Counted from the first letter of the stretch, positions 1-9,078 are shown. The stretch is DNA of 46,886 nucleotides from Candidatus Hydrogenedentota bacterium (GCA_026415215.1 JAOAHN010000138.1:1-46886), one strand, 5' to 3'. The notes: generated by a model from the sequence alone, not told the origin. Made by a program: numbers and translations.

Positions 1-171
1 GCTCATGGCTTCGAGCCAATATCCAAAGAAAAACTTGAGCATTTAGAAATCGAAACAGATATAAACATTGTAGAAAAGATGAAAAAACTAATAGAGGTAA
101 TCGGCTTTAACCTAAAACCTAATTTTTACGATGTCTTCAAAGAACTTATATTAAGTTATAGAGATATTTAA
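1..171 (+). CDS. 3' end of an unrecognised gene (partial)
   Basis: Frame 1 is open from the first base to a TAA at 169-171 and encodes 56 residues. They are rich in Lys, Glu and Ile and end in SYRDI. The segment is mostly predicted helix and has no motif I can name. It stops 11 bases before the Cas6 gene on the same strand, so the two are probably cotranscribed. By position it could be another CRISPR-associated gene, but nothing in these 56 residues proves that. The start lies outside the window. Confidence 0.6.
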   Translation, partial: AHGFEPISKEKLEHLEIETDINIVEKMKKLIEVIGFNLKPNFYDVFKELILSYRDI

Positions 172-182
172 TCATAAATCCT

Positions 183-1145
183 ATGTTTGAAAATCTCTAT
201 TTTGCCAAATATCGAATAACCTTTTATCCGGAAGAATCCTTTACTCTCCCTGAATATAAAGGTTCTATGCTTAGAGGTTCATTGGGTCACGCACTTAAGA
301 AAATCGCCTGTGCTCTGAAAAAAAATACTTGCATACAGTGCCCTCTTATAGAAAAGTGCGCCTATAGTATCTGTTTCGAAACTCCGATCCCAAAAAACTC
401 AGAGATAATGAAGAATGACAATAGAGCTCCTCATCCTTATATATTAGAACCTCCTTTTGAATCAAAACAACAATACGAAATAGGAGAACCTTTTGTTTGC
501 ACATTGACACTGGTAGGAAAAGCACATGAATTTCTACCTCACTTTATATGCACCCTGATGGTAATGGGAGAACAAGGTTTTGGCAAAGATAGAGGTAAAG
601 CAAAGTTAATTACAGTAGAACAAATTGGAAGAAACGGAAATTGGGAAATTATTTTTGACCCTGAAAAAAATGAATATACTGGAAAACCACACTTCCTTAC
701 AGAGAAAGATATTAGAGAAAAATATAATCAGCTGAAGAACTATAGTACCTACAAAATTACATATCTCACTCCTACGCGAATCAAAATCAAAGATAAATTT
801 GCATCAGACGGAGAAATCAAAACCATAATAGTTCATCTTATTAGAAGACTTACTCTTCTTCAATATTTTTTCTGTGAAGGTGAGATAAAGAAAAACCTAT
901 CCCAAGTTATAGAAATTGCGAGAAACCAGCTACCTCTCTCCTCAAACTTTTATTGGAAAAAATGGCTTAGGTATTCTTCAAGACAAAAAACAAAACTTAG
1001 TATGGGTGGATTCGTAGGCGAGGTTATATACAAAGAATTACCTGCAGAACTCCTTGAACTCCTTATATGGGGAGAAAACCTCCATATTGGGAAAGGAACT
1101 GTATTCGGAATGGGCAAATATGAAATTCAACCATTAAAAGATTAA
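183..1145 (+). CDS. cas6: Cas6-family CRISPR pre-crRNA endoribonuclease (RAMP)
   Basis: The 320-residue protein looks like the RAMP-fold Cas6 family that cuts CRISPR precursor RNA within the repeat. The N-terminus has the usual opening for this subgroup (KGSMLRGSLGHALKK, about residues 27-41), followed by a cysteine cluster (CIQCPLIEKCAYSIC, about 50-64) that could bind metal. A mid-protein Gly-rich stretch (GEQGFGKDRGKA, about 128-139) and a C-terminal Gly-rich loop (GKGTVFGMGKYEI) match the family's G-loops. Length is slightly above the typical 220-300. There is no clear Shine-Dalgarno before the ATG. No CRISPR repeat array and no other recognisable cas gene lies inside this window, so any CRISPR locus must be to the left. 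The assignment to the PF10040-like Cas6 group is from memory of the family, not a search. Confidence 0.8.
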   Translation: MFENLYFAKYRITFYPEESFTLPEYKGSMLRGSLGHALKKIACALKKNTCIQCPLIEKCAYSICFETPIPKNSEIMKNDNRAPHPYILEPPFESKQQYEIGEPFVCTLTLVGKAHEFLPHFICTLMVMGEQGFGKDRGKAKLITVEQIGRNGNWEIIFDPEKNEYTGKPHFLTEKDIREKYNQLKNYSTYKITYLTPTRIKIKDKFASDGEIKTIIVHLIRRLTLLQYFFCEGEIKKNLSQVIEIARNQLPLSSNFYWKKWLRYSSRQKTKLSMGGFVGEVIYKELPAELLELLIWGENLHIGKGTVFGMGKYEIQPLKD

Positions 1146-1149
1146 CTAC

Positions 1150-2334
1150 ATGTGCGATACACTTGCATATGTTGATAAAGACTTTGTTCTGTTTGGAAAG
1201 AACTCTGACCGCGAAGTGAGTGAACCCCAAGTTCTGTTATGGCAAGAAAGAAAAACATACAAAAGTTCAGAAACACTTAAGTGCACCTACATTACCATAC
1301 CTCAAGCAAAGGAAACTTATTCAATTCTGATTAGCAAACCCACATGGATGTGGGGTGCAGAGATGGGAACAAATGAATTTGGAGTAACAATAGGTAATGA
1401 GGCAGTTCTCACGAAAGACAAGCCCCAACCTACTGGCTTAACAGGAATGGATTTAGTCAGGTTAGCCCTCGAAAGAGCCTCATCTGCAAAACAAGCATGT
1501 GAATTAATAATCCAATTCATAGAGACTTATGGGCAAGGCGGAAATTGTGGGTATCATAAGAAAATTGCTTACAACAATAGTTTTATAATTGTAGACCCTT
1601 CAGGAGGGTATGTCTTAGAAACTTCAGGAAAGAAATATATAGTTGAAGAAATCCAAGGTGTTAGTGTTATTTCAAACGGGCTAACTGTGGAACCCTTTGC
1701 TTCCAAAAACAAAGATAAAGTTAAAACCTTCTTTACGAGGTGTTGTATAAGAAGAAAAATCATTGAGGAAACTATTCCTAAAAATCCTTCTATCTTGGAT
1801 TTCTTCAAGGTTCTTCGAACTCATTATCCTATCGGTTCATCTCCCTCTTACAATTTCCTCTACGGAGGTATGAATTCTCCTTGTATGCACGCAGGCGGTT
1901 TGCTTCTCAATTACCAGACTACTGCATCTTGGGTATCCTTACTCACAAAAGACAATCATAATCGTCACTGGGTTACAGCAACTTCAGCTCCATGCACGAG
2001 CATATTCAAACCAGTATTAGTAAACAAGCCTTTGTCAGACAAATACTGCAAAAATGGAGAGTTAAAAGAGGAATTCTGGTGGAGACACGAAAAGTTACAA
2101 AGAGAAGTGATGAAAGACTACAGGATAGTCGAGAATCTAATCGCCCCAGTAAGGCAAAAATTAGAAGTTGAATGGATAGAATCTCCTCCTGATTCTGAAT
2201 CTGCATTTGACACACACGAAAAACTCTTAAGAAAATGGTTACAAGAGTTATCTAAAGCCAAAACTCTTGATAACAGACCTCCTTGGACAAAACTTTTTTG
2301 GAAGAAACATAAGAATATCTATTTTGAATTGTAG
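1150..2334 (+). CDS. Secernin-like C69 family peptidase (N-terminal nucleophile hydrolase)
   Basis: This 394-residue protein begins Met-Cys; Cys2 is the expected catalytic nucleophile once Met is removed or processed, as in the C69/secernin group of Ntn hydrolases. Supporting motifs are GKNSDREVSEPQ (about 17-28) and WMWGAEMGTNEFGVTIGNEA (about 66-85), characteristic of secernins. The usual C69 activity is dipeptidase or amidohydrolase; the natural substrate here is unknown. No signal peptide is visible, so it is probably cytosolic. It starts 4 bases after the Cas6 stop, suggesting cotranscription, although no functional link between the two is known. Its 3' end overlaps the convergent PI-PLC-like gene by 16 bases. 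Confidence 0.85.
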   Translation: MCDTLAYVDKDFVLFGKNSDREVSEPQVLLWQERKTYKSSETLKCTYITIPQAKETYSILISKPTWMWGAEMGTNEFGVTIGNEAVLTKDKPQPTGLTGMDLVRLALERASSAKQACELIIQFIETYGQGGNCGYHKKIAYNNSFIIVDPSGGYVLETSGKKYIVEEIQGVSVISNGLTVEPFASKNKDKVKTFFTRCCIRRKIIEETIPKNPSILDFFKVLRTHYPIGSSPSYNFLYGGMNSPCMHAGGLLLNYQTTASWVSLLTKDNHNRHWVTATSAPCTSIFKPVLVNKPLSDKYCKNGELKEEFWWRHEKLQREVMKDYRIVENLIAPVRQKLEVEWIESPPDSESAFDTHEKLLRKWLQELSKAKTLDNRPPWTKLFWKKHKNIYFEL

Positions 2335-3338
2335 TCTATTTGGATAATCTCGGGCTTTATTTCCGAATCGGTATGATAATTTACGGGGTTCCATCTAACA
2401 GTGGAACCATCAGTAAAAACTGTAAAATATCCAGTGTTTTTATCAGGACTCCCTGGAGGATTATCTGTAGAAATTATATGTGCTCCGCTACAGAAAGCAA
2501 TTTCATCTTTAAGTTTACACTCCTCCACATTATCCTTTCGGGGATTACCTCCAAAAACTCTGACTATATACCCCATTTTTACCCACTGTGGAATTTTCTC
2601 ATTAAACGGATTATCAATAATTAAGACACTTCCTACACTCTCACCAGGCCGTGAGTCTACAAACATAACTCTACCTTTCAGAGTTTCATGCCCCTCAAGA
2701 TATATATTTCTAAGCCTACCTCTATTGTGAAACACAAACATGACCCTACCTTTCACATCCTGAAGATAGGGCCAACCCTTTTTTAATATTGCTTCCTCGA
2801 GAGTCTGGAAATCACCTCTCACCATATCAGGTATAATCAACCTTTCTTGTGGAAATATATTAGTGATAATTCCGTCAAGTTCATCTAAATCAGACTTCTC
2901 AGGCACTTTTATACTTTTGTCAATAATAGGACCTTCTACCTTCCACTCTACCAAAATTATTATGGGAACATGGTAAGGATGTAAGTCTGACCATCTTTTC
3001 ACCACTTTCAGACATTCCTCAAACGAAGAACATGTACTCTTATCATCAAAATGAGGTACATGCATAACCTCCCACCCATTAGATGTTTTATGTACATCAA
3101 GTTCAAAACTCCTCACACCGTTGTCCAACTGAATATCTAATGGTAGATGTTCATAGTCCCAGTTTTTCGCTCTACTATCCACTTTTATCGCCAAATCTAA
3201 GTAAGGAGGTTTTTTGTGGTAACTATTGTGCGTTCCAATGACCTGTATCTGGTTCATTTTGGGCCCATCGCTACTTACCCAGCAATTAAGCCAAAAGCCT
3301 AACAAAAAACAAGTGCTTACAAATACATTGAAATTCAT
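2319..3338 (-). CDS. Exported Ca2+-dependent PI-PLC-like phosphodiesterase, copy 1
   Basis: This 339-residue protein has an N-terminal hydrophobic segment (about residues 3-22; Cys10 and Cys19 could be lipoprotein sites, but no clean lipobox is seen). It then has IQVIGTHNSYH (about 31-41), the first catalytic-His region of phosphatidylinositol-specific phospholipase C TIM barrels. The acidic RSFELDV and the HVPHFDD segments fit the second His and metal site of the Ca2+-dependent bacterial subgroup. RGDFQTLEEAIL and RVMFVFHNRGRLRN are shared with the neighbouring copy. The family cleaves phosphoinositides or related phosphodiesters. It lies 157 bases downstream of its paralogue on the same strand, so the pair is a tandem duplication. 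The substrate is not determined by sequence alone. Confidence 0.82.
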   Translation of the reverse strand: MNFNVFVSTCFLLGFWLNCWVSSDGPKMNQIQVIGTHNSYHKKPPYLDLAIKVDSRAKNWDYEHLPLDIQLDNGVRSFELDVHKTSNGWEVMHVPHFDDKSTCSSFEECLKVVKRWSDLHPYHVPIIILVEWKVEGPIIDKSIKVPEKSDLDELDGIITNIFPQERLIIPDMVRGDFQTLEEAILKKGWPYLQDVKGRVMFVFHNRGRLRNIYLEGHETLKGRVMFVDSRPGESVGSVLIIDNPFNEKIPQWVKMGYIVRVFGGNPRKDNVEECKLKDEIAFCSGAHIISTDNPPGSPDKNTGYFTVFTDGSTVRWNPVNYHTDSEIKPEIIQIDYNSK

Positions 3339-3495
3339 AATTTCATTTATCCTAAGGTTAAGAAGTTAAAGAGGTGTTATAGAAAGACTCGCTTCAAATA
3401 AAAATAGTTTCCTCAACGAAAAAAACTGTAAGGAGATCTTGAATTAGAAAAAGTTACTTGAGAAAAACAGCCAACTCTCTCGGAAGACTCTTTAA

Positions 3496-4470
3496 CTACT
3501 CCCCTAAAAGTTTCTCACAATTGAGACAATTTAATGGATTCCATCGAAAAGTTTCACCTTTAGGGAAAGCTAAGTAGTAGCCCGTCTGGGGATGTGGACT
3601 TTCTGGAGGGTAATCAGTCATTACTACCTGAGCTCCGCTCGCAAATGCTTTATCATCAATTTTGGGACATATATCGCAACTTACTAACTTCGGATCACAT
3701 CCAAATGTAATGACAAAATAGCCTCTTCTTACCCACGAAGATATTTCTTCATTTGAAGGATTAACAGAAATAATAGTTGCAGAATAACCTTCTCCTGGGA
3801 GTGAGTTTACAAACATCAACTTCCCCCTCAGAGATTTATCCTCCCCTGTGTAAGTTCTTCTCAATCTGCCCTTGTTGTGAAATATAAACAAAAATTTTCC
3901 CCGAGCTTCAGAAAGGCTTATCCAGTTATTATTAAGCACTGCGTCTTCTAAGGTCGGGAAATCCCCCCTTACTGAGTCAGGTGTAACTATTTTCTCAATA
4001 CCCACACTTTCTAAAATCACTGTTTCTAATTCTTTCAATTCACTAACACCAGGCAATCTATACCCTTCCCAATTTATATACTCGTTTGTTAAATCCAAGA
4101 TTATCCAAATGGGCAAGTGGTTAGGATTCTCATTAGACCATCTCCTAAATTCGTGAAGACAATCTAATAATAATCTACAATGGCTCTCCTCATCTAATTT
4201 GGGAACATGCAAAACTAACCAACCATGCTTAATATGATAATGAAGGTCAAGCTCAAAACAACGAATACCAACATCTAATTGAGCTCTAATAGGTGGCAAC
4301 TCGTAATACAACATTTCAAACGCATTAAACCTGTCCTTGAACCGAGAAATATACTCAGAAATTTTGTGGTAGCTATTGTGGGTTCCTATGACCTGTATCT
4401 GATTAATCTTTGGTTCTAAATTACCTGAAGAAAGCACTAAAATAGACAATAAAACACCTGATAACCCCAT
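3496..4470 (-). CDS. Exported Ca2+-dependent PI-PLC-like phosphodiesterase, copy 2
   Basis: This 324-residue paralogue of the next gene downstream has a short hydrophobic signal segment at residues 1-16. It then has IQVIGTHNSYHK with the first catalytic His, RCFELDLHYH with acidic metal ligands, LHVPKLDEESHC, RGDFPTLEDAVLNN and FLFIFHNKGRLRRTY. The start is supported by AAGGAAGGG upstream of the ATG. Several extra Cys residues (a C-D-I-C segment near residue 268 and a C-L-N-C near the C-terminus) are absent from copy 1. The two copies have clearly diverged, which argues for an old duplication or for different substrates. It follows the DUF5703 gene after a 58-base gap and is probably in the same operon. 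Confidence 0.82.
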   Translation of the reverse strand: MGLSGVLLSILVLSSGNLEPKINQIQVIGTHNSYHKISEYISRFKDRFNAFEMLYYELPPIRAQLDVGIRCFELDLHYHIKHGWLVLHVPKLDEESHCRLLLDCLHEFRRWSNENPNHLPIWIILDLTNEYINWEGYRLPGVSELKELETVILESVGIEKIVTPDSVRGDFPTLEDAVLNNNWISLSEARGKFLFIFHNKGRLRRTYTGEDKSLRGKLMFVNSLPGEGYSATIISVNPSNEEISSWVRRGYFVITFGCDPKLVSCDICPKIDDKAFASGAQVVMTDYPPESPHPQTGYYLAFPKGETFRWNPLNCLNCEKLLGE

Positions 4471-4528
4471 TCTTTTCCCTTCCTTAGAGTATTTTAGGTT
4501 AAGCGTCCACCGTATTTTCTATCAAGAT

Positions 4529-6787
4529 TTAACTACCCAAACAAACTACCAAATCTTTTTCCCTATATTTAGGAACCACATCTAAAATTTCAATCTTTCC
4601 CTTTCTTAACACTACTCTGACAACAGTTTTATAAGGAGCATATAGTTTAAAATCTACATCCCATTTCTTATCCCAAGCGGGGAAAAGATATATCTTCTCT
4701 CCATCCCACTGCAAAAGCATAAACTGTAAAGTAGACATTATATTTCCACCGTGGCACTGGTCAGGAATCCAATCGTAATTGGGGCCCCAAAAAGCTGGAA
4801 ACCTTGATTCCGGGTCCTTGTGGTTAACATTTGCTATGAGCATCTTCTTAGTCTCTTCTACCAAACCGAGCATAGCAGATTGAATGGCGTCCTGTTGCCA
4901 CCCATAAAACTCTTTCGCCTTCCGGGCATAAAAAGTATTTCTTGCAACTTCCAAATTTTCTTTCCCTATCCCATAAAGTCTGTAAGGAAAAACAGGGTAG
5001 AGCTCCGGATTTTCTACATTGCCCCGTTCAGGATCGTAAACCTGTGCAGGCAAGATAACTCTTTTTCCATCTTCCTCTCCCTCTGGGACTGGAACTAAAG
5101 AATTCAACAAATTCTGCCATCTCTGTCTCATCTCATCAGTAATCTTACTGTTCTTCATCGAAAGAAATCTTCTTAACACTGCGTGTAAACCAGCAATTGT
5201 AGGGGTATCGTTAGTAACGCCTTTCTGATAAGTCTCAACCGCCTGTGAAGGATATATCATTAACTTGCCTTGAGAATCCCGAGAAAATTTTGTTTCAAAG
5301 AATTTGAAAATCTCTTCCGAGTATTTCAAGAGGACCTTTTCAAAAAAATCCTTATCTTCAGTAAACTCATAATAATCTTGCATCATCATAATTAATTCAA
5401 CTCCACTACCCCATATCCACCGTATCCATCTATTAGTAACATCTCCCACTTTAATTCCTTCCCTATTGAATCCATAATCAGCATTTCTATGTAACCCCCA
5501 AAAGTACATTGTTTCAGGCATGTAGATACCTTCACAGTCCCACCATACTTTATTTCTTATTTTGCTAATCTCTACTACATCCATATAAAACCCAAACAAC
5601 GGCTTCATCAAATCAAAATCACCCGATGATAGTAATGGCCAGTATGGTAAACGAGTATTCTGCCACCAGTAGGCTCCTCCCCATCTCCTATAATCAGGGT
5701 CTGATAGAACCTTCCCTTTTTCTCTCCATTCAACAGTAAAAATTGAGCCGTTAAACTTAACTGGATATTTTCCTCTACTCCCACAAGCAGTGATCCATCT
5801 TTGCAAAGTATACATTTGACTTATTTTTCTTGCATCCTCATCACCATCTAAAATAACCCAACTTCTCTGCCAAAATTCTTCCCACCACTTTTTGTGACGC
5901 TCATATGAAGTATCTATTGAAGAGAGAAGTGTCTCTTTCAATAATTTTATATTCTCCACCCATTTCTCTCCTGTGCCAGGGTGCATAGTATCACATAACA
6001 CATATACTTTATATACTTTCAAGCCTTGCCCCAATAATGTATTACTCTCACCCTTTTTAAGTCCCTCACCCCATACTAAATACCCAAACACTCTATCTTT
6101 TAAAGGATCCACAAATCTATCTTTATAAGCACCTAATCCCTGTAAATCCATTGAATAACCCCAGACCGAGGTTTTATTGTGATGATATACTGCGACTCCC
6201 TCAAATCCCGATTCATTTACTATCACATCGGGATATACTATCCCTTCTTCAGGTCTCTGAATCAAACAGCTTTGGTTCACCTCATCCTTGGTATAATGCC
6301 TCGGTGCAGTTCGCCACACCTCAGGAGACACTTTCAGCCCAAATGTTCCTACGCCAATAAACTCCACCACTACAACAGGGAGATTCGCATCTACCCGCAA
6401 AACTACTCTTAACTCGCCACCTCCCTTATCGAAAAGGATAGTTCCATCCCTCAAATTGAGTGTCTGGGTAAAAATCTTCTTATCTTCCACAAGTGGAGGC
6501 GTTAAAGCAAATCTTATCCTACCTAATTTCAAAAGCTGACCATTTTCATCCCACGAATCAACCTTACTCAATAGAAGAACAATATCTCCATTTCTTTCTG
6601 ACCAAACATTTGCACCTATATCACCATTCCCAATAGGCATAGAATCTGAAGAATCTTCCCCTGGCTCAGTCCAAACTACATTAAAGCGGTCTGGATAGTC
6701 ATTTGTATCACTTTCGGCAGGGTAATAGAAAATGAAATTAGAGGACAAACAAGCCAATATAATAGTTCCTCTTAATAAAGATCTCAT
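4529..6787 (-). CDS. Exported DUF5703-type, six-hairpin-glycosidase-like protein
   Basis: This 752-residue protein starts with a signal peptide (hydrophobic stretch about residues 7-23). The N-terminal beta domain contains FNVVWTEPGEDSSDSMPIGN and the WSERNGDIVLLLSKVDSWDE segment typical of DUF5703. The C-terminal two thirds is rich in Trp and aromatic residues and looks like an alpha/alpha six-hairpin barrel (segments WWQNTRLPYWPLL, MPETMYFWG, YPSQAVETYQKG), as in GH95/GH65-like glycosidases. It is therefore probably a periplasmic carbohydrate-active enzyme; I cannot assign the sugar. AAGGAG sits 7 bases before the ATG. The start is 2 bases after the stop of the BASS transporter gene, so the two are almost certainly cotranscribed. 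Confidence 0.8.
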   Translation of the reverse strand: MRSLLRGTIILACLSSNFIFYYPAESDTNDYPDRFNVVWTEPGEDSSDSMPIGNGDIGANVWSERNGDIVLLLSKVDSWDENGQLLKLGRIRFALTPPLVEDKKIFTQTLNLRDGTILFDKGGGELRVVLRVDANLPVVVVEFIGVGTFGLKVSPEVWRTAPRHYTKDEVNQSCLIQRPEEGIVYPDVIVNESGFEGVAVYHHNKTSVWGYSMDLQGLGAYKDRFVDPLKDRVFGYLVWGEGLKKGESNTLLGQGLKVYKVYVLCDTMHPGTGEKWVENIKLLKETLLSSIDTSYERHKKWWEEFWQRSWVILDGDEDARKISQMYTLQRWITACGSRGKYPVKFNGSIFTVEWREKGKVLSDPDYRRWGGAYWWQNTRLPYWPLLSSGDFDLMKPLFGFYMDVVEISKIRNKVWWDCEGIYMPETMYFWGLHRNADYGFNREGIKVGDVTNRWIRWIWGSGVELIMMMQDYYEFTEDKDFFEKVLLKYSEEIFKFFETKFSRDSQGKLMIYPSQAVETYQKGVTNDTPTIAGLHAVLRRFLSMKNSKITDEMRQRWQNLLNSLVPVPEGEEDGKRVILPAQVYDPERGNVENPELYPVFPYRLYGIGKENLEVARNTFYARKAKEFYGWQQDAIQSAMLGLVEETKKMLIANVNHKDPESRFPAFWGPNYDWIPDQCHGGNIMSTLQFMLLQWDGEKIYLFPAWDKKWDVDFKLYAPYKTVVRVVLRKGKIEILDVVPKYREKDLVVCLGS

Positions 6788-6789
6788 TT

Positions 6790-7758
6790 TTATTCTCCTT
6801 CAATCTCTTTCTGTAATAAATTAACTTTTTTATTCCTCACTTTCATTGTATCTATTCTTCTCCAAAACTCAGCAAGAATAGATGCAGTAACTATACACCA
6901 GGTTGCAAACAGTGCATTTGGTAAAGCGGTTTCTGAAGAAAAATGATTTAGCGCAAGAACTGCACCTAATCCCGCATTTTGCATCCCTACTTCTATAGCC
7001 AATGTTCTCTTTCTCTTCTCATCAAATCTATACAAAATACCTGCAAAGTAGCCCAAACTCAATCCTAAAAAATTGTGCAATATTACTGCTAAAAAAACGA
7101 GAATGGATAATTGACTAAATTTCTCTGCATTGAGTGCAACTACTAACCCACAAATAAAAGCAATACACAAAGTAGACAAAGCGGGAAAAACCTCAATAAT
7201 CTTATTAACTTTGTCGCCAAGAAAATACCTTATACCAAATCCACAAATTAGCGGAAGTATAACCATTTTTACTATGCTCATAAACATATCCCAAAACGGA
7301 ACAGACAGATATACACTTCCCAAAATATAGGTCCACAAAGGAGTTATTATGGGAGACAACAATGTACTTGTGCTCGTCAAAGCTACTGAGTATGCAACAT
7401 CTGCCCCAGCTAAGTACGAAATTACATTTGATGCCATGGCCCCCGGGGTAGCACCTGCAATTATTACACCTACTGCCAATTTAGGTGGCAAATTCAATAT
7501 CTTGGCAACAAAAAATCCTCCTAATGGCATTATCGTGAATTGAGCTAATGTCCCCAACAGGACCCAGTAAGGAGCCTTAATTATAGGGATAAAGTCTTCT
7601 GGCCGTAAAACAATTCCTATACCTACCATTGTTATTATGAAAAACCAATCCTTATATGGCTCAAATATCTTCAAAGAATGAGGATAGGTATACCCCAAAA
7701 TCCCAAGGAGAATGACCCATAAAACTATAAGCCGTGAGAATATCCTGAAAATAAACAT
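6790..7758 (-). CDS. Bile acid:sodium symporter (BASS) family transporter
   Basis: This 322-residue, very hydrophobic protein has about nine to ten membrane helices. VGIGIVLRPEDFIPI (about 46-60), the crossover motif GATPGAMASNVISYLAGADVA (about 101-121) and EVGMQNAGLGAVLALNHF (about 254-271) match the BASS/SBF fold, where the discontinuous helices and the E-G-M-Q-N region bind Na+ and substrate. Bacterial members carry organic anions such as bile acids, pantoate or pyruvate-like acids; the real substrate here is not clear. Gene order suggests it imports a product released by the exported hydrolases encoded just downstream. There is no clear Shine-Dalgarno sequence. Confidence 0.85.
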   Translation of the reverse strand: MFIFRIFSRLIVLWVILLGILGYTYPHSLKIFEPYKDWFFIITMVGIGIVLRPEDFIPIIKAPYWVLLGTLAQFTIMPLGGFFVAKILNLPPKLAVGVIIAGATPGAMASNVISYLAGADVAYSVALTSTSTLLSPIITPLWTYILGSVYLSVPFWDMFMSIVKMVILPLICGFGIRYFLGDKVNKIIEVFPALSTLCIAFICGLVVALNAEKFSQLSILVFLAVILHNFLGLSLGYFAGILYRFDEKRKRTLAIEVGMQNAGLGAVLALNHFSSETALPNALFATWCIVTASILAEFWRRIDTMKVRNKKVNLLQKEIEGE

Positions 7759-7905
7759 GATTATAAATTATCAACCTATAAGCAAAAATTGTTATAGAAA
7801 TATAACTAATTAAAAGACATTTTTCCAGTCAATCACAACTTTGCAACTTTTAGTAAATAGAAATAGTGGGTATAAATTTCTACCAACTTTGCCACTGAAT
7901 CGTTT

Positions 7906-7911
7906 TATAAT
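7906..7911 (+). promoter_or_regulatory. Possible -10 box for the AmmeMemoRadiSam operon
   Basis: A perfect TATAAT lies 26 bases before the ATG of the radical SAM gene. The best -35 candidates upstream (for example TTGCCA at 7889-7894) are at the wrong spacing, so this is only a weak promoter call. Confidence 0.3.
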
Positions 7912-7936
7912 TTAAGTAAATGCTCTGAGTTAAAAA

Positions 7937-8914
7937 ATGGTTAATCTCATTCAATGTGAACTGTGTCCAAGGTATTGCATTCTTGCCCCGGGACAAAAGG
8001 GGGAATGCAGAATCAGAGTCAATGTAGATGGAAAACTCACTGCCCTTACATACGGGCATCCTTGCTCAATTCACATTGACCCGATGGAGAAAAAACCACT
8101 ATATCATTTTCTTCCTGGAACCCCTATCCTTTCCCTCGCCACTGTAGGTTGCAATCTGCATTGTAAAAATTGTCAAAACTGGGAAATTTCACAGGCAGAG
8201 CCTACTGACATAGAGACCGAATACATATCTCCTCAAGATATAGTAAATCTGGCAATAAAATATAAATGTCCGTCGATTGCATACACATATACTGAACCTC
8301 TTGCCTACTACGAATATACCTATGACTGTTGCAAGTATGCCTTCGAAGTAGGAGTAAAAAATGTTCTCGTAACAGCGGGCTTCATTAACGAGGAACCCTA
8401 CAAATTACTTATACCATTGATACATGCCACAAACATTGACTTAAAAGGTTTTTCAGAAAAATTTTATCAAGAGGTCTGTGATGGAAGCCTAAAGCCAATT
8501 CTTAGAACATTAGAACTAACTAAGCAAGCGGGTAAAGAATTAGAGGTTACCAACTTGGTAATTCCAACCTTAAACGATTCCGATGAAGATTTTCGCCAAT
8601 TATCTAAATGGATTGCCTCTAACTTAGGAGCTGATACACCCCTACACTTCTCACAATTCTACCCTCGATATAAAATGACCAATTTACCTCCTACACCCCT
8701 TGAAACTCTAATTAGAGCGAGAGAAATAGCAATCAGCGAAGGGCTATTATATGTTTACATTGGTAACATACGCCATAGGGAAAGTTCAATTACATACTGT
8801 CCAAAATGCAAAAGTGAACTTGTTGAAAGGTATGGGTTTAATGTTATAAAAAATCTATTGAATAAAGGAAAATGCCCCTATTGTGGAACATTAATATACG
8901 GAGTCTGGGAATGA
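7937..8914 (+). CDS. amrS: AmmeMemoRadiSam system radical SAM enzyme
   Basis: This 325-residue protein has an N-terminal Cys group (C7, C10, C14, C24), then the radical SAM cluster motif G-C72-N-L-H-C76-K-N-C79 that binds the [4Fe-4S] which cleaves S-adenosylmethionine. A C-terminal zinc-ribbon-like pair (YCPKC and KCPYC) follows. PMEKKPLYHFLPGT just before the motif and QNWEISQAEP just after are hallmarks of the radical SAM member of the AmmeMemoRadiSam trio, related to pyruvate formate-lyase activating enzymes. The reaction of this family is not established. The next gene starts at the ATGA overlapping its stop. A TATAAT at 7906-7911 could be its -10 box, but no good -35 is seen. Confidence 0.9.
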   Translation: MVNLIQCELCPRYCILAPGQKGECRIRVNVDGKLTALTYGHPCSIHIDPMEKKPLYHFLPGTPILSLATVGCNLHCKNCQNWEISQAEPTDIETEYISPQDIVNLAIKYKCPSIAYTYTEPLAYYEYTYDCCKYAFEVGVKNVLVTAGFINEEPYKLLIPLIHATNIDLKGFSEKFYQEVCDGSLKPILRTLELTKQAGKELEVTNLVIPTLNDSDEDFRQLSKWIASNLGADTPLHFSQFYPRYKMTNLPPTPLETLIRAREIAISEGLLYVYIGNIRHRESSITYCPKCKSELVERYGFNVIKNLLNKGKCPYCGTLIYGVWE

Positions 8915-9078
8915 CTCGAAGGAACTTCATAATTACTGTTTTCTTTACTATTTCAACAAACTTTAGAAAATCTATTCCAAGATTTACCTTCGCTATCCCT
9001 TTTCAGAAGCATAATAAATCTTCACTATCCCAGAAACTACTTTACTCTATAACTCAAATATCTAAGTGGGCAGGCTAA
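8911..9078 (+). CDS. Small ORF with a twin-arginine-like N-terminus (55 aa)
   Basis: The ATG at 8911 overlaps the radical SAM stop codon as ATGA, and a GGAG (8900-8903) is 7 bases upstream; both are good signs of translation. The 55-residue product begins MTRRNFIITVFFTIS, which resembles a Tat signal (RR followed by a hydrophobic run). The rest is basic and Ser-rich with no recognised domain, ending in KWAG. It may be a real small exported protein, or the surviving 5' end of a longer Tat-exported partner that was lost. I do not recognise a family. It fills most of the 187-base gap before the MEMO-AMMECR1 gene. Confidence 0.45.
   Translation: MTRRNFIITVFFTISTNFRKSIPRFTFAIPFQKHNKSSLSQKLLYSITQISKWAG

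Noticed and set aside
2340-2730. Frames antisense to the PI-PLC copy 1 gene
   Set aside because: They are shadows of a gene with clear motifs on the other strand and have no ribosome sites or signature.
1-3500. CRISPR repeat array next to Cas6
   Set aside because: No direct repeats of 24-40 bases at regular spacing were seen in the first 3.5 kb or elsewhere in the window.
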